Positions 17,752-27,484 of a DNA stretch of 64,000 nucleotides are shown piece after piece. Under the pieces are notes generated by a model. That model had not been told where the DNA came from, searched no databases, and was given only the letters and a program-made list of their open reading frames with translations. This DNA is from Nocardia tengchongensis. GTDB taxonomy: Bacteria; Actinomycetota; Actinomycetes; Mycobacteriales; Mycobacteriaceae. How positions within the stretch are numbered: position 1 is the first letter of the stretch; the number at the start of each line of letters is the position of its first letter. The position numbers were made by a program, and so were the translations under genes. Where the stretch lies: positions 7,688,001 through 7,752,000 of the forward strand of contig NZ_CP074371.1 in NCBI RefSeq assembly GCF_018362975.1. The letters are read 5' to 3'.

Positions 17752-20700
17752 GTGGCGGCAGCCGATTCCAGAGCCGAAACGGGTACGAAGCGCACGGTGT
17801 GCTCGTACTGCGGGGTGGGATGCGGGATCACCCTCGAGCTCGAAGTCGGCCCTGACGGGCAACGGATCCGGAAGGTAACTGGTGACAAGGCTCATCCCGC
17901 CAATGGCGGCCGGTTGTGCACCAAGGGCGGAAGTCACGCCGACATGATGGCCGCCGACGGGCGACTGAGCACCGCCCTGGTCCGCACCGAACGCGGCGCC
18001 GCACCGGAACCGGTCGCGGTGGATACCGCCCTCGCCGATACCGCCCGGCGGCTGCGCGCGCTGGTCGACGAGCACGGACCCGACGCCGTCTCGTTCTATG
18101 TGTCCGGGCAGATGACACTCGAAGCCCAGTACCTGGCCAACAAACTCGCCAAGGGTTTCATCGGCACCAACAACATCGAGTCCAACTCGCGACTGTGCAT
18201 GGCCAGTGCGGGCAGCGGCTACAAGCTGTCCCTCGGCGCGGACGGCCCACCCGGGTCTTATGACGACTTCGACCACGCGGACGTGTTCTTCGTGATCGGC
18301 GCGAACATGGCCGACTGCCACCCGATCCTGTTCCTGCGCATGATGGATCGCGTCAAGGCCGGTGCCAAGCTGATCGTGGTCGACCCGCGCCGCAATACCA
18401 CTGGCGACAAGGCCGATCTGTTCATGTCGATCAAACCCGGCACAGATCTGGCCCTGCTGAACGGTCTACTGCACCTGCTCATCGAAAACGGGCACACGGA
18501 CCCGGATTTCATCGCCGAGTTCACCGAGGGCTGGGAAGGGATGGCCGAATTCGCGGCCGACTATCCGCCCGAAACCGTCGCCGAGATCACCGGTATCCCG
18601 GCCGACGACATCCGCCGCGCCGCCGAGCTGATCGGCACCGCGGGACAGTGGATGAGCTGCTGGACCATGGGCCTCAACCAGTCCACCCACGGCACCTGGA
18701 ACACCAACGCCCTGGTCAACCTGCACCTGGCCACCGGGGCCATCTGCCGAACCGGCAGCGGCCCCTTCTCCCTGACCGGGCAGCCCAACGCCATGGGCGG
18801 GCGCGAAATGGGTTACATGGGACCGGGATTGCCCGGCCAGCGGTCGGTGCTCGTCGACGCCGACCGCGAGTTCATCGAACAGCTGTGGGAACTGCCCGCC
18901 GGGACGCTGCGCACCGAGGTGGGCACCGGCACCATCGACATGTTCACCAAGATGGCTGACGGCGAGATCAAAGCCTGCTGGATCATCTGCACCAATCCCG
19001 TTGCCACCGTCGCGAATCGGAAAACGGTGCTCGAAGGGCTGGAAGCCGCCGAGCTGGTGATCACTCAGGACGTGTTCGCCGAGACCGAGACCAACGCCTA
19101 CGCCGACGTCATCCTGCCCGCCACACTGTGGGTGGAAGGCGAAGGCGTGATGATCAACTCCGAGCGCAACCTCACGCTGATCCAGAAGTCGATACCCGCA
19201 CCGGGAGAAGCGATCCCGGACTGGCAGATCATCGCCCGCATCGCCGGCGCCATGGGCTACGCGCACGCCTTCACCTACTCGAGCGCCGAGGAGATCTTCG
19301 AAGAGATCAAGCGGACCTGGAATCCGAAGACCGGACACGACCTGCGCGGAGCCACCTACGAACGGCTGCGCGCAGCACCGCTGCAATGGCCGATCGCGCC
19401 GGATGGTCCCGCACGCAACCCGATTCGCTACCACAACGACGGCATCAGCCAGCACCAACGCACCCGCGAGGACGGATCCACCCCCGGCTGTGGTTCCCCA
19501 CCGCCTCCGGCCGCGCCGTGTTCTTCCCGCGCCCGCACCTGCCCGCCGCCGAGTTGCCCGACGACGACTATCCGTTCGTGCTCAACACCGGCCGGGTGCA
19601 GCATCAGTGGCACACCCTGACCAAGACCGGCAAGGTCGCCAAGCTCAACAAGCTCAACCCCGGGCCGTTCATCGAGGTCCATCCCGAGGACGCGGCAAAA
19701 CTTGCTGTCGTCGAAGGTGATTGGCTCGAAGTCGCATCCCGCCGTGGCCGTGCCGTCCTGCCCACGGTGGTCACCGACCGGGTTCGGATCGGAACCACGT
19801 TCGCGCCGTTCCACTGGAACGATCTGTTCGGCGAGTACCTGACCGTCAACGCCGTCACCAACGACGCCGTGGACCCGATCTCCTTCCAGCCCGAATTCAA
19901 GGTCTGTGCGGTCACGCTGACCAAGGTCGCCGCACCCATCCGGCCCGAACCGGTCGTCGAACCGACCTCGGCGCCGGAACCTGTCACCACCACCGCGGCT
20001 CCGGTCGCCGCGCGAGCGGGCGATCGGGTGATGTCGGCCGCCGCTGCGCTCGGCCTCGCCGATATCGGCGCGCCCGCGCTCACAGACCTCGAGTCCGCGT
20101 ACCTCTCCGGCTTCCTCTCAGGTGTGCGACGCACCGGCGACGAGGACATCGTGCCGGCCGTGCCCGCCGTGAATCCTTTGCGCCCCAATGTCACCGCGTG
20201 GGTCGACGGCATGATGGCCGGCCTCTTCACGCCGCATGCCCGTGCCATTCCGGCGGCCCAGTTCGAGGCGACCGCTCCGACCGCACTCCTGACCGCCGAA
20301 CCCCCGGCGTCCGAAACATCCACCCCCGCACGCCCGCTGATGATCCTGTGGGCCTCGCAGACCGGCAATGCCGAGGACTTCGCCACCGGCACCCTCGTCA
20401 AGACACTGACCGAGCAGAGCATGACGCCGGCCGTGCACGCCATGGATTCGCTCTCGGCGGCCGATCTCCCGCAGGGCGCCGACCTCCTCGTCGTCAGCAG
20501 CACCTTCGGCGACGGCGACGCCCCCGACAACGGCGCCGGATTCTTCGAGACCCTCACCGGCCTCACCGAATCGGCCCTCACCGGAACACGATTCGCGGTG
20601 CTGGCCTTCGGCGACTCGAACTACGACGCATTCTGCGGACACGGCAAACGCCTCGACGCCCGCCTGGCCGAACTCGGGGCCGAACGGCTCATTCCCCGCG

Positions 20701-22017
20701 TCGATTGCGAACCCGACTTCGACGACACCGCCGCCGCATGGCTCGAACAACTCCTGCCCACCCTCGCGGTCCCACCGAATCCGCCACGGCACCGGATACA
20801 TCCAGTTCCGCCGCACCGGCGCCGACCACTGACACTCAGCCTGGTCCGACGGCGTCGGCCGCGCAGCCGCAAACCACCTCGACGGCCACGGCCACACGTC
20901 TCGAGACCGACAAGCCGCTGGGCCAGCTGGTGGGTAATCGGCTGCTGAGCCTGCCCGGCGCGCAGAAGGAGGTCCGGCAGTTCAGTTTCGATCTGACCGG
21001 CACCGGCCTGAGCTACGACGTCGGTGACGCCCTCGGCGTGCGCCCGTTCAATGACCTGGGTCTGGTGTGGGAATTCCTGGCCACTACCGGACTCGATCCC
21101 GCCGCCGTCGTCGACGTGCCCAAGGTCGGGTCCCTGCCCTTGTCCATCGCCCTGGAAGAACACCTCGACCTGACGAAGGTCACGCCCGAACTGTTGAAGC
21201 ATCTGGCCGAATCCACCGCCGATCCCTACCTCAAAACCCTGATGCGCCAGGACAACAAGGGCGAATTGGCGAAGTGGCTGTGGGGCCGCCAACCGGTCGA
21301 CATCGCCGCCGAGCATCCGGTGCTCGCCGACCCGCAGCGCTGGGTCGACATGCTCAAACGCATTCAGCCGCGGCTGTATTCGATCTCGTCGAGCCCGTTG
21401 TCGAACCCGATGATCGTGCGCACCACCGTCTCCGTCATCCGCTACCCGGGCCCGACCGGACGGCCCCGCGGCGGACTCTGCTCGACCTATCTCGCCGACT
21501 CCGAACAGAACCAGTCCCTCGCGCTGCATGTGCAGCGCTCACCCCACTTCCGGCCGCCCGCGACGACCCGAACGTCGCCGCGATCATGATCGGCCCCGGC
21601 ACCGGCGTCGCCCCCTTCGTCGGATTCCTCGAACACCGGCAGGCCCGCGGCGACCAAGCGCCCAACTGGCTGTTCTTCGGCGAACAACACCGCGCCACCG
21701 ACTTCTACTACAGCGAGGAACTCGAACAACTCCAGCAGCAAGGCATCCTCACCCGCCTCGACCTGGCGTTCTCCCGCGACCAGCGCACCAAGATCTACGT
21801 CCAGGACCGGATGCGTGAACACGGCGCACAGCTGTGGAAGTGGATCGATTCCGGCGCCCACTTCTACGTCTGTGGCGACGCCTCCCGCATGGCCAAGGAC
21901 GTGGACCTGGCGCTGCGCGAGATCATCGCCCACCACGGCGACATGGACACCGACGACGCCGACGCCTATGTCAAGAAGCTCTCGGCCGACAAGCGCTATG
22001 TCCGCGACGTCTACTGA
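17752..22017 (+). pseudogene. Assimilatory nitrate reductase fused to diflavin reductase, three frameshifts
   Basis: Starts at GTG 17752 after GGGGAGGAA. Part 1 is a bis-MGD nitrate reductase: 4Fe-4S motif CSYCGVGC with LCTKGG, FIGTNNIESNSRLCM, SCWTMGLNQSTHGTWNTN, ending with a dinucleotide-binding domain (WHTLTKTGKV, FAPFHWND). Part 2 is flavodoxin-like (WASQTGNAEDFA, STFGDGDAPDNG). Part 3 is a CysJ/CPR-type FAD-NADPH module (RLYSISSSPLSNP, GGLCSTYLA, IGPGTGVAPFVGF, C-terminal DKRYVRDVY). Such bifunctional nitrate reductase/flavoprotein chains occur in nocardiae. The frame shifts near 19483, 20772 and 21561, each fixed by adding one base, two of them in C runs. NADPH could thus feed nitrate reduction within one chain of about 1,420 residues. 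Confidence 0.85.
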
Positions 22018-22106
22018 ATCCACATCTGCGGAAGTAGGGGGCGGTTGGTCCCGCATTCGCGGCCCAATCCTCCCATTTGGTCCGAACCTTCGTTTACGCT
22101 GAATGG

Positions 22107-22511
22107 ATGAGCGAGCCGGACTTCCCGCCCGAGCTGGCCGACATCGTCGCCGGCCTCGAACTCGCCTTCCTGGTCAGCATCGGCGACCTGGGACCGCACA
22201 CCACACCCCAGCATCCCGTGTTGCGCGACGGCCGATTCCACATCGCCACCCCCGGCCCCGCGACCTGCCGCAATATCGCCGCCCGCCCGGCCGTCACCCT
22301 GCTCTGGCCACCGACCCAGCCCGACGGCCACGTCCTCATCATCGACGGCCACGCGGCGCTCCGCGGCAACGCTCTGGAAGTCATCCCCACCCACGCCGTC
22401 TTCCACCACGTCGGCGCCCCCGAAGCGATGACCCGGCGCTGCGCCGACTGCCGCCGCTTCACCCTCGCACCGCCATACGTGTTGACCGGAGCCGACAACC
22501 AGAATCCGTGA
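22107..22511 (+). CDS. FMN-binding split-barrel (pyridoxamine oxidase-like) protein
   Basis: 134 residues (MSEPDFPPELADIVAGLELA). The fold is the small PNPOx-like barrel: AFLVSIGDLGPHTTPQHPVL, RFHIATPGPATCRNIAARPA, TLLWPPTQPDGHVLIIDGHA. It ends with a Cys-rich segment (MTRRCADCRRFTLAPP) that could bind metal or heme. Its position between nitrate reductase and NO synthase suggests a flavin/heme-linked redox role, but this rests on position only. It starts 90 bases after the fusion protein. Confidence 0.75.
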   Translation: MSEPDFPPELADIVAGLELAFLVSIGDLGPHTTPQHPVLRDGRFHIATPGPATCRNIAARPAVTLLWPPTQPDGHVLIIDGHAALRGNALEVIPTHAVFHHVGAPEAMTRRCADCRRFTLAPPYVLTGADNQNP

Positions 22512-22971
22512 CAGCGCCCACCGACATCGCATCGGACACGATCATTATCCGAAATTCTCGTTCGGACGCCGCATAAGTCGATACCCGAGGGCAATCGGGG
22601 AAATTGTGGCCGGCGAACACTCCGGCGTCCCGCCTCGCCGGCGCGCGGATACTCTTCCACACCGGCGTTGCAGCAGGGTTGTCGTGCTGCCGGAAATCTC
22701 ATCGGACAGCGAATCACCGTGTGCAAGAGGGTAATCCGGTCGTCGCAAACCTGCCGTGCGGACGTACCGCGATGCTGCGGTGGCGAGGCGCCCGCTGAAC
22801 TCGACCGCGTTCCGGACCGTCCGGCGAGCCGGACCCTGCGAGTTCCGGACAGCTGACCTGATTCCGGGCAAATTCCGGGCGACGCATGGGATATTGGTCG
22901 GCGGGAAAGGAATTCGGGGGGGACCTGCCGATATCGAGCGAATATGCATCGACCACGAAGGCGACAACTTC
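22512..22971. other. Promoter region before nos, no gene seen
   Basis: The NOS frame is open back to about 22756 (MRTYRDAAVARR...), but nothing before 22972 resembles NOS and codon use looks random. No tRNA or strong operator is visible. The region probably holds the nos promoter. Confidence 0.45.
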
Positions 22972-24198
22972 ATGACGACCTCCACCAGGGGTACCGAGGC
23001 ACGAACCGAGGTGCCCGAGCGAGAACGCCAATGCGAGGACTTCTTCGCGCTGCCCGAGCTGGCGCACCTCTCACCCACGCGATCCACCGACGCCGGTAGA
23101 GAGCTCCGGCGCGACGGCACCTACCGGCACACCCCCGAGGAACTCGACATCGGGACGAAGCTCGCATGGCGAAACCATGATCGGTGCGTCGGCCGCAAGC
23201 ATTGGCGCACACTGAAAGTGCTCGACGCCCGCGCGGCGACCTCGGCCGCTGATATCGCCCACGCGTGCTGGGAGCACCTGCACTACGCCACCAACGGCGG
23301 TGCGGTTCGATCCGCCATCACCATCGCGCCGCCCGCGGATGCCCAGGGCCGGGCCTTCCGGATCATCAATCCGCAGCTCATCTGCTACGCCGGCTACCGC
23401 GTCCCCGGAGGCGTTCTGGGTGACCCCGCGAATGTCGAGACGACCACGCTGGCAATGGATCTCGGCTGGCGCGGGGCAGGCGGCCCCTTCGACGTCCTGC
23501 CGCTGCTGATCCATTCGCCCGACGACGTCGTGCACCTGTTTCCCGTACCGCCGGAGCTGGTGCTCGAAGTCCCGATCACCCATCCGGAACTCTCCTGGTT
23601 CGCCGACCTCGGCCTGCGCTGGCGCGCGGTGCCCGCGGTGTCGAACATGGACCTGGAGATCGGCGGAATCACCTACCCGTGCGCGCCGTTCAACGGCTGG
23701 TACGTCTCCTCCGAGATCGGCCGCGACCTCGGCGACAGCGACCGCTACGACGCCCTGCCCGAGATCGCCGTCCACATGGGACTGGACCGCTCGAGCGATC
23801 GAACCCTGTGGCGTGACCGCGCCCTGATCGAACTCAGCCACGCGATCCTGCACAGCTACCGGCGCGCTCGCGTCCACCTGGTCGACCATCACACCGTGGC
23901 ACGCCAATTCATCGACCATGTCGACCGCGAGAACGCCGCGGGTCGCTCCTGTCCCGCCGACTGGACCTGGATCAACCCGCCACTGTCGGCGAGCCTCACC
24001 CCCACCTTCCACCGCTACTTCGACCCACCCGACCCGGCGATCCGCCCGGCGTTCGTCCGCCGCGCACCGCTCACCATTTCCGGGCCGACCCCGATGACCA
24101 CGCACGCAATCGAGTCGGGCGAAAACGCGGCGGCACCCCCGAGACCCGAGCACAAAAGACCGTGGTGGACCTCGATATTCGAATCCCTGCGCAGTTGA
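22972..24198 (+). CDS. nos: Nitric oxide synthase oxygenase
   Basis: 408 residues from ATG 22972 (GAAGG about 11 bases upstream). It makes NO and citrulline from arginine using heme and tetrahydrobiopterin or tetrahydrofolate. Seen: heme thiolate Cys 72 in AWRNHDRCVGR, the YATNGGAVRSAITIAP strand, IINPQLICYAGYR, and substrate Glu 248 in FNGWYVSSEIGRD, followed by the pterin-site region CPADWTWINPPLSASLTPTF. As in other bacteria it has no reductase domain and no N-terminal zinc hook. A Pro/basic tail of about 30 residues (PRPEHKRPWWTSIFESLRS) follows the catalytic core. The diflavin module of the neighbouring nitrate reductase is a possible electron donor (inference). Confidence 0.96.
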   Translation: MTTSTRGTEARTEVPERERQCEDFFALPELAHLSPTRSTDAGRELRRDGTYRHTPEELDIGTKLAWRNHDRCVGRKHWRTLKVLDARAATSAADIAHACWEHLHYATNGGAVRSAITIAPPADAQGRAFRIINPQLICYAGYRVPGGVLGDPANVETTTLAMDLGWRGAGGPFDVLPLLIHSPDDVVHLFPVPPELVLEVPITHPELSWFADLGLRWRAVPAVSNMDLEIGGITYPCAPFNGWYVSSEIGRDLGDSDRYDALPEIAVHMGLDRSSDRTLWRDRALIELSHAILHSYRRARVHLVDHHTVARQFIDHVDRENAAGRSCPADWTWINPPLSASLTPTFHRYFDPPDPAIRPAFVRRAPLTISGPTPMTTHAIESGENAAAPPRPEHKRPWWTSIFESLRS

Positions 24199-24204
24199 CG
24201 ACCG

Positions 24205-24261
24205 TCAGCGCTTCAACGTGCAATTGATGAACAGTGCCCGCAGGTCGGAGTAATCGGACAT
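24205..24261 (-). pseudogene. Truncated start of a NAD(P)H-dependent FMN reductase-like gene
   Basis: ATG 24261, preceded by AGGAGAGG, reads MSDYSDLRALFINCTLKR and then stops. The segment ALFINCTLKR is the characteristic first beta strand and loop of actinobacterial flavodoxin-fold NAD(P)H-dependent oxidoreductases (about 200 residues), so only the first 18 codons and the ribosome-binding site survive. The 3' side meets the end of nos, which points to a deletion or insertion junction there. Confidence 0.6.
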
Positions 24262-24375
24262 GACGCCAGCCACCTCTCCTCGACAGGACCGCAGCAGCTC
24301 CGGGTCATTCGACCTTAGAACCGCCCGACCCCGGTTACGAGGTGACGAAACGCTGACGACCGGCCCCGCCGCGGT

Positions 24376-25023
24376 TCACTCCCAGGCGAAGCGGGGCTGA
24401 TCCATGTGGTCGACGCGGGTGGGGCGGCGGTGCAGGGCCACCTCGCGGAACTGGTGGAGGATCGCGGCGGTCGGGGCGTGCAGGTGGCCGCCCAGCATAG
24501 GCAGCTGAATGGTGGGGCGGTCGGAACCGGGGGCGGGGGCGAAGCGCGGGGGGACGTCGAGCTCCGACAGTGGAATCCAGTGCACCAACGCCACTTCGGC
24601 GGGGTTCGGGGTGAGGGGCGGCGGGTCGCCGACCCAGGCGACCACGGGGGTAATCACGTAGCCGGAGCGGGTCGGGTAGTCGTCGAGCAGGCCGAGGACC
24701 GCCGATCGAGGCAGCTCGATGCCCAGTTCCTCGTGCAACTCACGCAAGGCCGCCGCTTTCGCGTCCTCACCCGGATCCAGTTTGCCGCCGGGCAAGGCGA
24801 GCTGGCCGGCGTGGGCCCGCAGCCCCGGCGACCGCTCGGTGAGCCAAATACCCTGCTTCCCATCGTGATCGACGATCGCGATCAACACGGCGGCGGGCTT
24901 GCGGTCGCCGAGCTCGGCGGATCGACGGGGGAACGCGGCCAGCGACTCGGCCAGCGCGTCCCGAAGCCGGTTCGCGGGCACGTCGCTCCAGCGATATCCG
25001 CTGCTGTCCTGTTCGACCGGCAT
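24376..25023 (-). CDS. Nudix hydrolase (CoA pyrophosphatase-like)
   Basis: 215 residues with a complete Nudix box, GGKLDPGEDAKAAALRELHE ending EELGI (about 78-101), preceded by AHAGQLALPGG, the pattern of the NudL/CoA-diphosphatase subgroup. It hydrolyses CoA or related nucleoside diphosphates using Mg2+. The Actinobacteria-specific C-terminus (HAPTAAILHQFREVAL) is present. It is divergent from the EI24 membrane protein. Confidence 0.9.
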   Translation of the reverse strand: MPVEQDSSGYRWSDVPANRLRDALAESLAAFPRRSAELGDRKPAAVLIAIVDHDGKQGIWLTERSPGLRAHAGQLALPGGKLDPGEDAKAAALRELHEELGIELPRSAVLGLLDDYPTRSGYVITPVVAWVGDPPPLTPNPAEVALVHWIPLSELDVPPRFAPAPGSDRPTIQLPMLGGHLHAPTAAILHQFREVALHRRPTRVDHMDQPRFAWE

Positions 25024-25131
25024 CTGCCGAACCTAGATCGACTCGCGGCCGACCGTCAACAAGCGCCCCCGCGCGCCGCCCGCGTCCTCTCCCCCGGCCG
25101 GGTTCCGACGTCTCGCCAGTATCGTTCCAGC

Positions 25132-25887
25132 ATGCGTGATTTCGGAGTGGGGTTCACCCACTTTCTGCAGGGGCAACGATGGGTGGCCCGGCATCGGCGG
25201 GAGTTCGGGCTGGGGATCGTGCCGGCGCTGATCACGCTGGCGCTGTACGTGGCCGCCCTGATCGCGGTGATCACGTGGGGCGGGGATCTCTCGGATACGT
25301 TGACGCCGTTCGCGGATCACTGGCCCAGTCCGTGGGCGGGGTTGTTTCGCGGGGCGCTGATCATCGCGCTGGTGGCACTCGCCGTACTGGTGGCTGTGCT
25401 CACCTTCACCGCCGTGACGCTGCTGCTCGGGTCGCCGTTCTACGACGTGATCTCCGAACGGGTGGATCGATCGGTGTCGCCGGATGGAACCGCGCCCGAG
25501 TCGGGGCTGGCCTGGTGGCGGGAGCTGTGGATATCGCTGCGCGACAGTGTCCGAATCCTGGTGCGGGCCATGCTGTGGGCGGTGCTGCTGTTCGTGCTGG
25601 GTTTCGTGCCCGTCGTCGGGCAGACAGTGATTCCGGTGCTCGCGGTGTTCGTCACCGGGTTCTTCCTCACCCAGGAGCTGACCTCGGTGGCGTTGCAGCG
25701 ACGTGGGGTCCATCTGAACCAGCAGATGGGCATACTGCGCTCCCGCAAAGCCATCGCCTGGGGATTCGGCGCGCCACTGGCCGCGACGTTCCTGATTCCA
25801 TTCGTGGCGGTATTCCTGATGCCGGGCGCTGTCGCCGGAGCCACGCTGCTCACCCGGGAACTACTGTCGGAGCCGACTCGGCCCTGA
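25132..25887 (+). CDS. EI24 (CysZ-like) membrane protein
   Basis: 251 residues with about four to six membrane segments: LGIVPALITLALYVAALIAV, IIALVALAVLVAVLTFTAV, AMLWAVLLFVLGFVPVVGQ, VIPVLAVFVTGFFLTQ and PLAATFLIPFVAVFLMPGA. The order and the GSPFYDVISERVD motif between segments 2 and 3 are those of EI24/CysZ proteins, which include sulfate transporters; actinobacterial members have no proven substrate. It starts with MRDFGVGFTHFLQG; no strong ribosome-binding site is visible. Confidence 0.88.
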   Translation: MRDFGVGFTHFLQGQRWVARHRREFGLGIVPALITLALYVAALIAVITWGGDLSDTLTPFADHWPSPWAGLFRGALIIALVALAVLVAVLTFTAVTLLLGSPFYDVISERVDRSVSPDGTAPESGLAWWRELWISLRDSVRILVRAMLWAVLLFVLGFVPVVGQTVIPVLAVFVTGFFLTQELTSVALQRRGVHLNQQMGILRSRKAIAWGFGAPLAATFLIPFVAVFLMPGAVAGATLLTRELLSEPTRP

Positions 25888-26172
25888 GCCCCTGTCACAT
25901 GGTCGACAAGGCGAAAGCGGTCAGGAATCCGGCCACCGTGACCAAACCCGTTACGAGCACGCAGCCGACGACGGCCCGGAGCAAAAATTTTGGACGACGC
26001 GGAGGAACTCAACTCGGCCCCCAGCTATAGATCCAGGAACATCCCCGCGTCGCAGGAAACAAGCTAACAGTGCAGACGACCGAGCGCCACATAATTTGTC
26101 CGATCCCACACCGGCGACGCTCGGGCGTACTTCACGAAGCAGCGATCTCACGTGCGCGGAACGGTCCCGTCG
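25888..26172. other. Intergenic; possible tiny membrane peptide on minus strand
   Basis: On the minus strand, TTG 25984 to TGA 25895 encodes 29 residues with one hydrophobic span (GCVLVTGLVTVAGFLTAFAL) preceded by basic residues. It has no convincing ribosome-binding site, so its status is doubtful. Nothing else is visible. Confidence 0.2.
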
Positions 26173-27402
26173 TCACCCCGCGCGACGGCGGGACCGTTCC
26201 GCGAGTGCGGTGCGCAACCCGCGGCGGCCCGCGGCCGCAACTCCGACCGGGGAGTATGTGACACCACGCGGCGGGAGCGGGCCGAATCTGATTTCCGACG
26301 CCGTCTCGGGAGCGTCGTCGGACGTCGCGGTCAGAACGCCGTCCGGCAAGGCCAGCTTGTTGATCGTGCGCAGCGTGAGCAGGTACTGCCGGAGCAGCGG
26401 GCCGGTGGTGTAGGGCAGGTCGTATTTGTCGCAGAGTGCGCGGACCCGCTCGGCGATCTCGGGGTAGCGGTTACTGGGCAGGTCGGGGAACAGGTGGTGT
26501 TCGATCTGGTGTGACAGGTGCCCGCTGAGAAAGGCCAGCACGGGGCCCGCGTCGAAGTTCGCGGTGCCCAGCATCTGCCGCAGATACCATTCCGGCCGGG
26601 TTTCGTGCTCGATCGCGGCGGCAGTGAACTTCTCCGCGCCGTCGGGGAAGTGGCCGCAGAAGATCACCAGATAGGCCCACAGGTTGCGGAGCGTATTGGC
26701 GGCGGCGTTCGCGGCGAGAGTCCGGCGCCAGCGGCGGCCGCTCAACGCCGGGAAGAGCACGTAGTCCTTGCCTGCCTGGCGTTCGATCTTGCGGACCAAA
26801 GCCCTGGTGTACGTGGACTTCTCGGCCGCGGTGGCCGCGCGCTCACGTTCGGAGTACAGGCCGTGCAGGGCGATCCCCCATTCGAAAGTCGCTGCCAGCA
26901 GCAGGTTTTGCAGGGGTTGCACCAATAGCCGTGGGCGCCAAGGCTGATCACGCGTCACTCGCATCACGCCGAAGCCGATGTCATCGTCGATGCCCAGGAC
27001 ATTGGTGAACACGTGATGGCGGTAGTTGTGCGAGTACCGCCATTGCGAGGAGACCCCGGCCATGTCCCATTCCCAAGTGCTGGAATGGATTTCCGGATCG
27101 TTCATCCAATCCCACTGGCCGTGGCAGACATTGTGGCCGATCTCCATGTTCTCGATGCTCTTCGCCGTCGCCAGCGCCGCCGATCCCAGCGCCACCCCCA
27201 GATTCGTCCGGCTACCGGCGATGACCAGACGCGCGGTGAGGTCGAGGACCCGCTGGAACACGATGGTCCGGCGAATATAGGCCGCGTCCCGGGAACCCAG
27301 GCGCTGGTCGATGTCGTGGCGAATCGCGTCGAGCTCCAGCCCGAGCGCCTCGACATCCTCGGGGCTCAGGTGCGCGTAGACCGCAACCTGGGTAATCGCC
27401 AT
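26173..27402 (-). CDS. Membrane fatty-acid (acyl-CoA) desaturase
   Basis: 409 residues. The three histidine boxes of the membrane di-iron desaturases are present: HNVCH at 90-94, HNYRHH at 125-130 and HQIEHH at 298-303 followed by LFPDLPSNRYPEIA. The middle contains the hydrophobic segments that carry the boxes. It resembles mycobacterial DesA3, which introduces a delta-9 double bond into stearoyl-CoA with an electron-transfer partner; no oxidoreductase partner lies next to it here. The Arg-rich tail (about 375-409) is unusual. The promoter region holds operator copies shared with the divergent TetR gene, so control by that regulator in response to lipid state is likely. Confidence 0.93.
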   Translation of the reverse strand: MAITQVAVYAHLSPEDVEALGLELDAIRHDIDQRLGSRDAAYIRRTIVFQRVLDLTARLVIAGSRTNLGVALGSAALATAKSIENMEIGHNVCHGQWDWMNDPEIHSSTWEWDMAGVSSQWRYSHNYRHHVFTNVLGIDDDIGFGVMRVTRDQPWRPRLLVQPLQNLLLAATFEWGIALHGLYSERERAATAAEKSTYTRALVRKIERQAGKDYVLFPALSGRRWRRTLAANAAANTLRNLWAYLVIFCGHFPDGAEKFTAAAIEHETRPEWYLRQMLGTANFDAGPVLAFLSGHLSHQIEHHLFPDLPSNRYPEIAERVRALCDKYDLPYTTGPLLRQYLLTLRTINKLALPDGVLTATSDDAPETASEIRFGPLPPRGVTYSPVGVAAAGRRGLRTALAERSRRRAG

Positions 27403-27433
27403 ATTCCCAGATTAGGGCACAACTACGAGGGAT

Positions 27434-27462
27434 GTCTACAGCGTAGACTGACGTTGTAGACA
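27434..27462. promoter_or_regulatory. TetR operator pair, desaturase/tetR promoter
   Basis: GTCTACAGCGTAGAC (27434-27448) is a GTCTAC-N3-GTAGAC palindrome. The arm TGTCTACA (27433-27440) also pairs with TGTAGACA (27455-27462). It lies 31 bases before the desaturase start and 36 before the TetR start. The same palindrome recurs at 31270 and 31620. Confidence 0.8.
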
Positions 27463-27484
27463 GGTCGTGCCGGAGGGAGGAATC

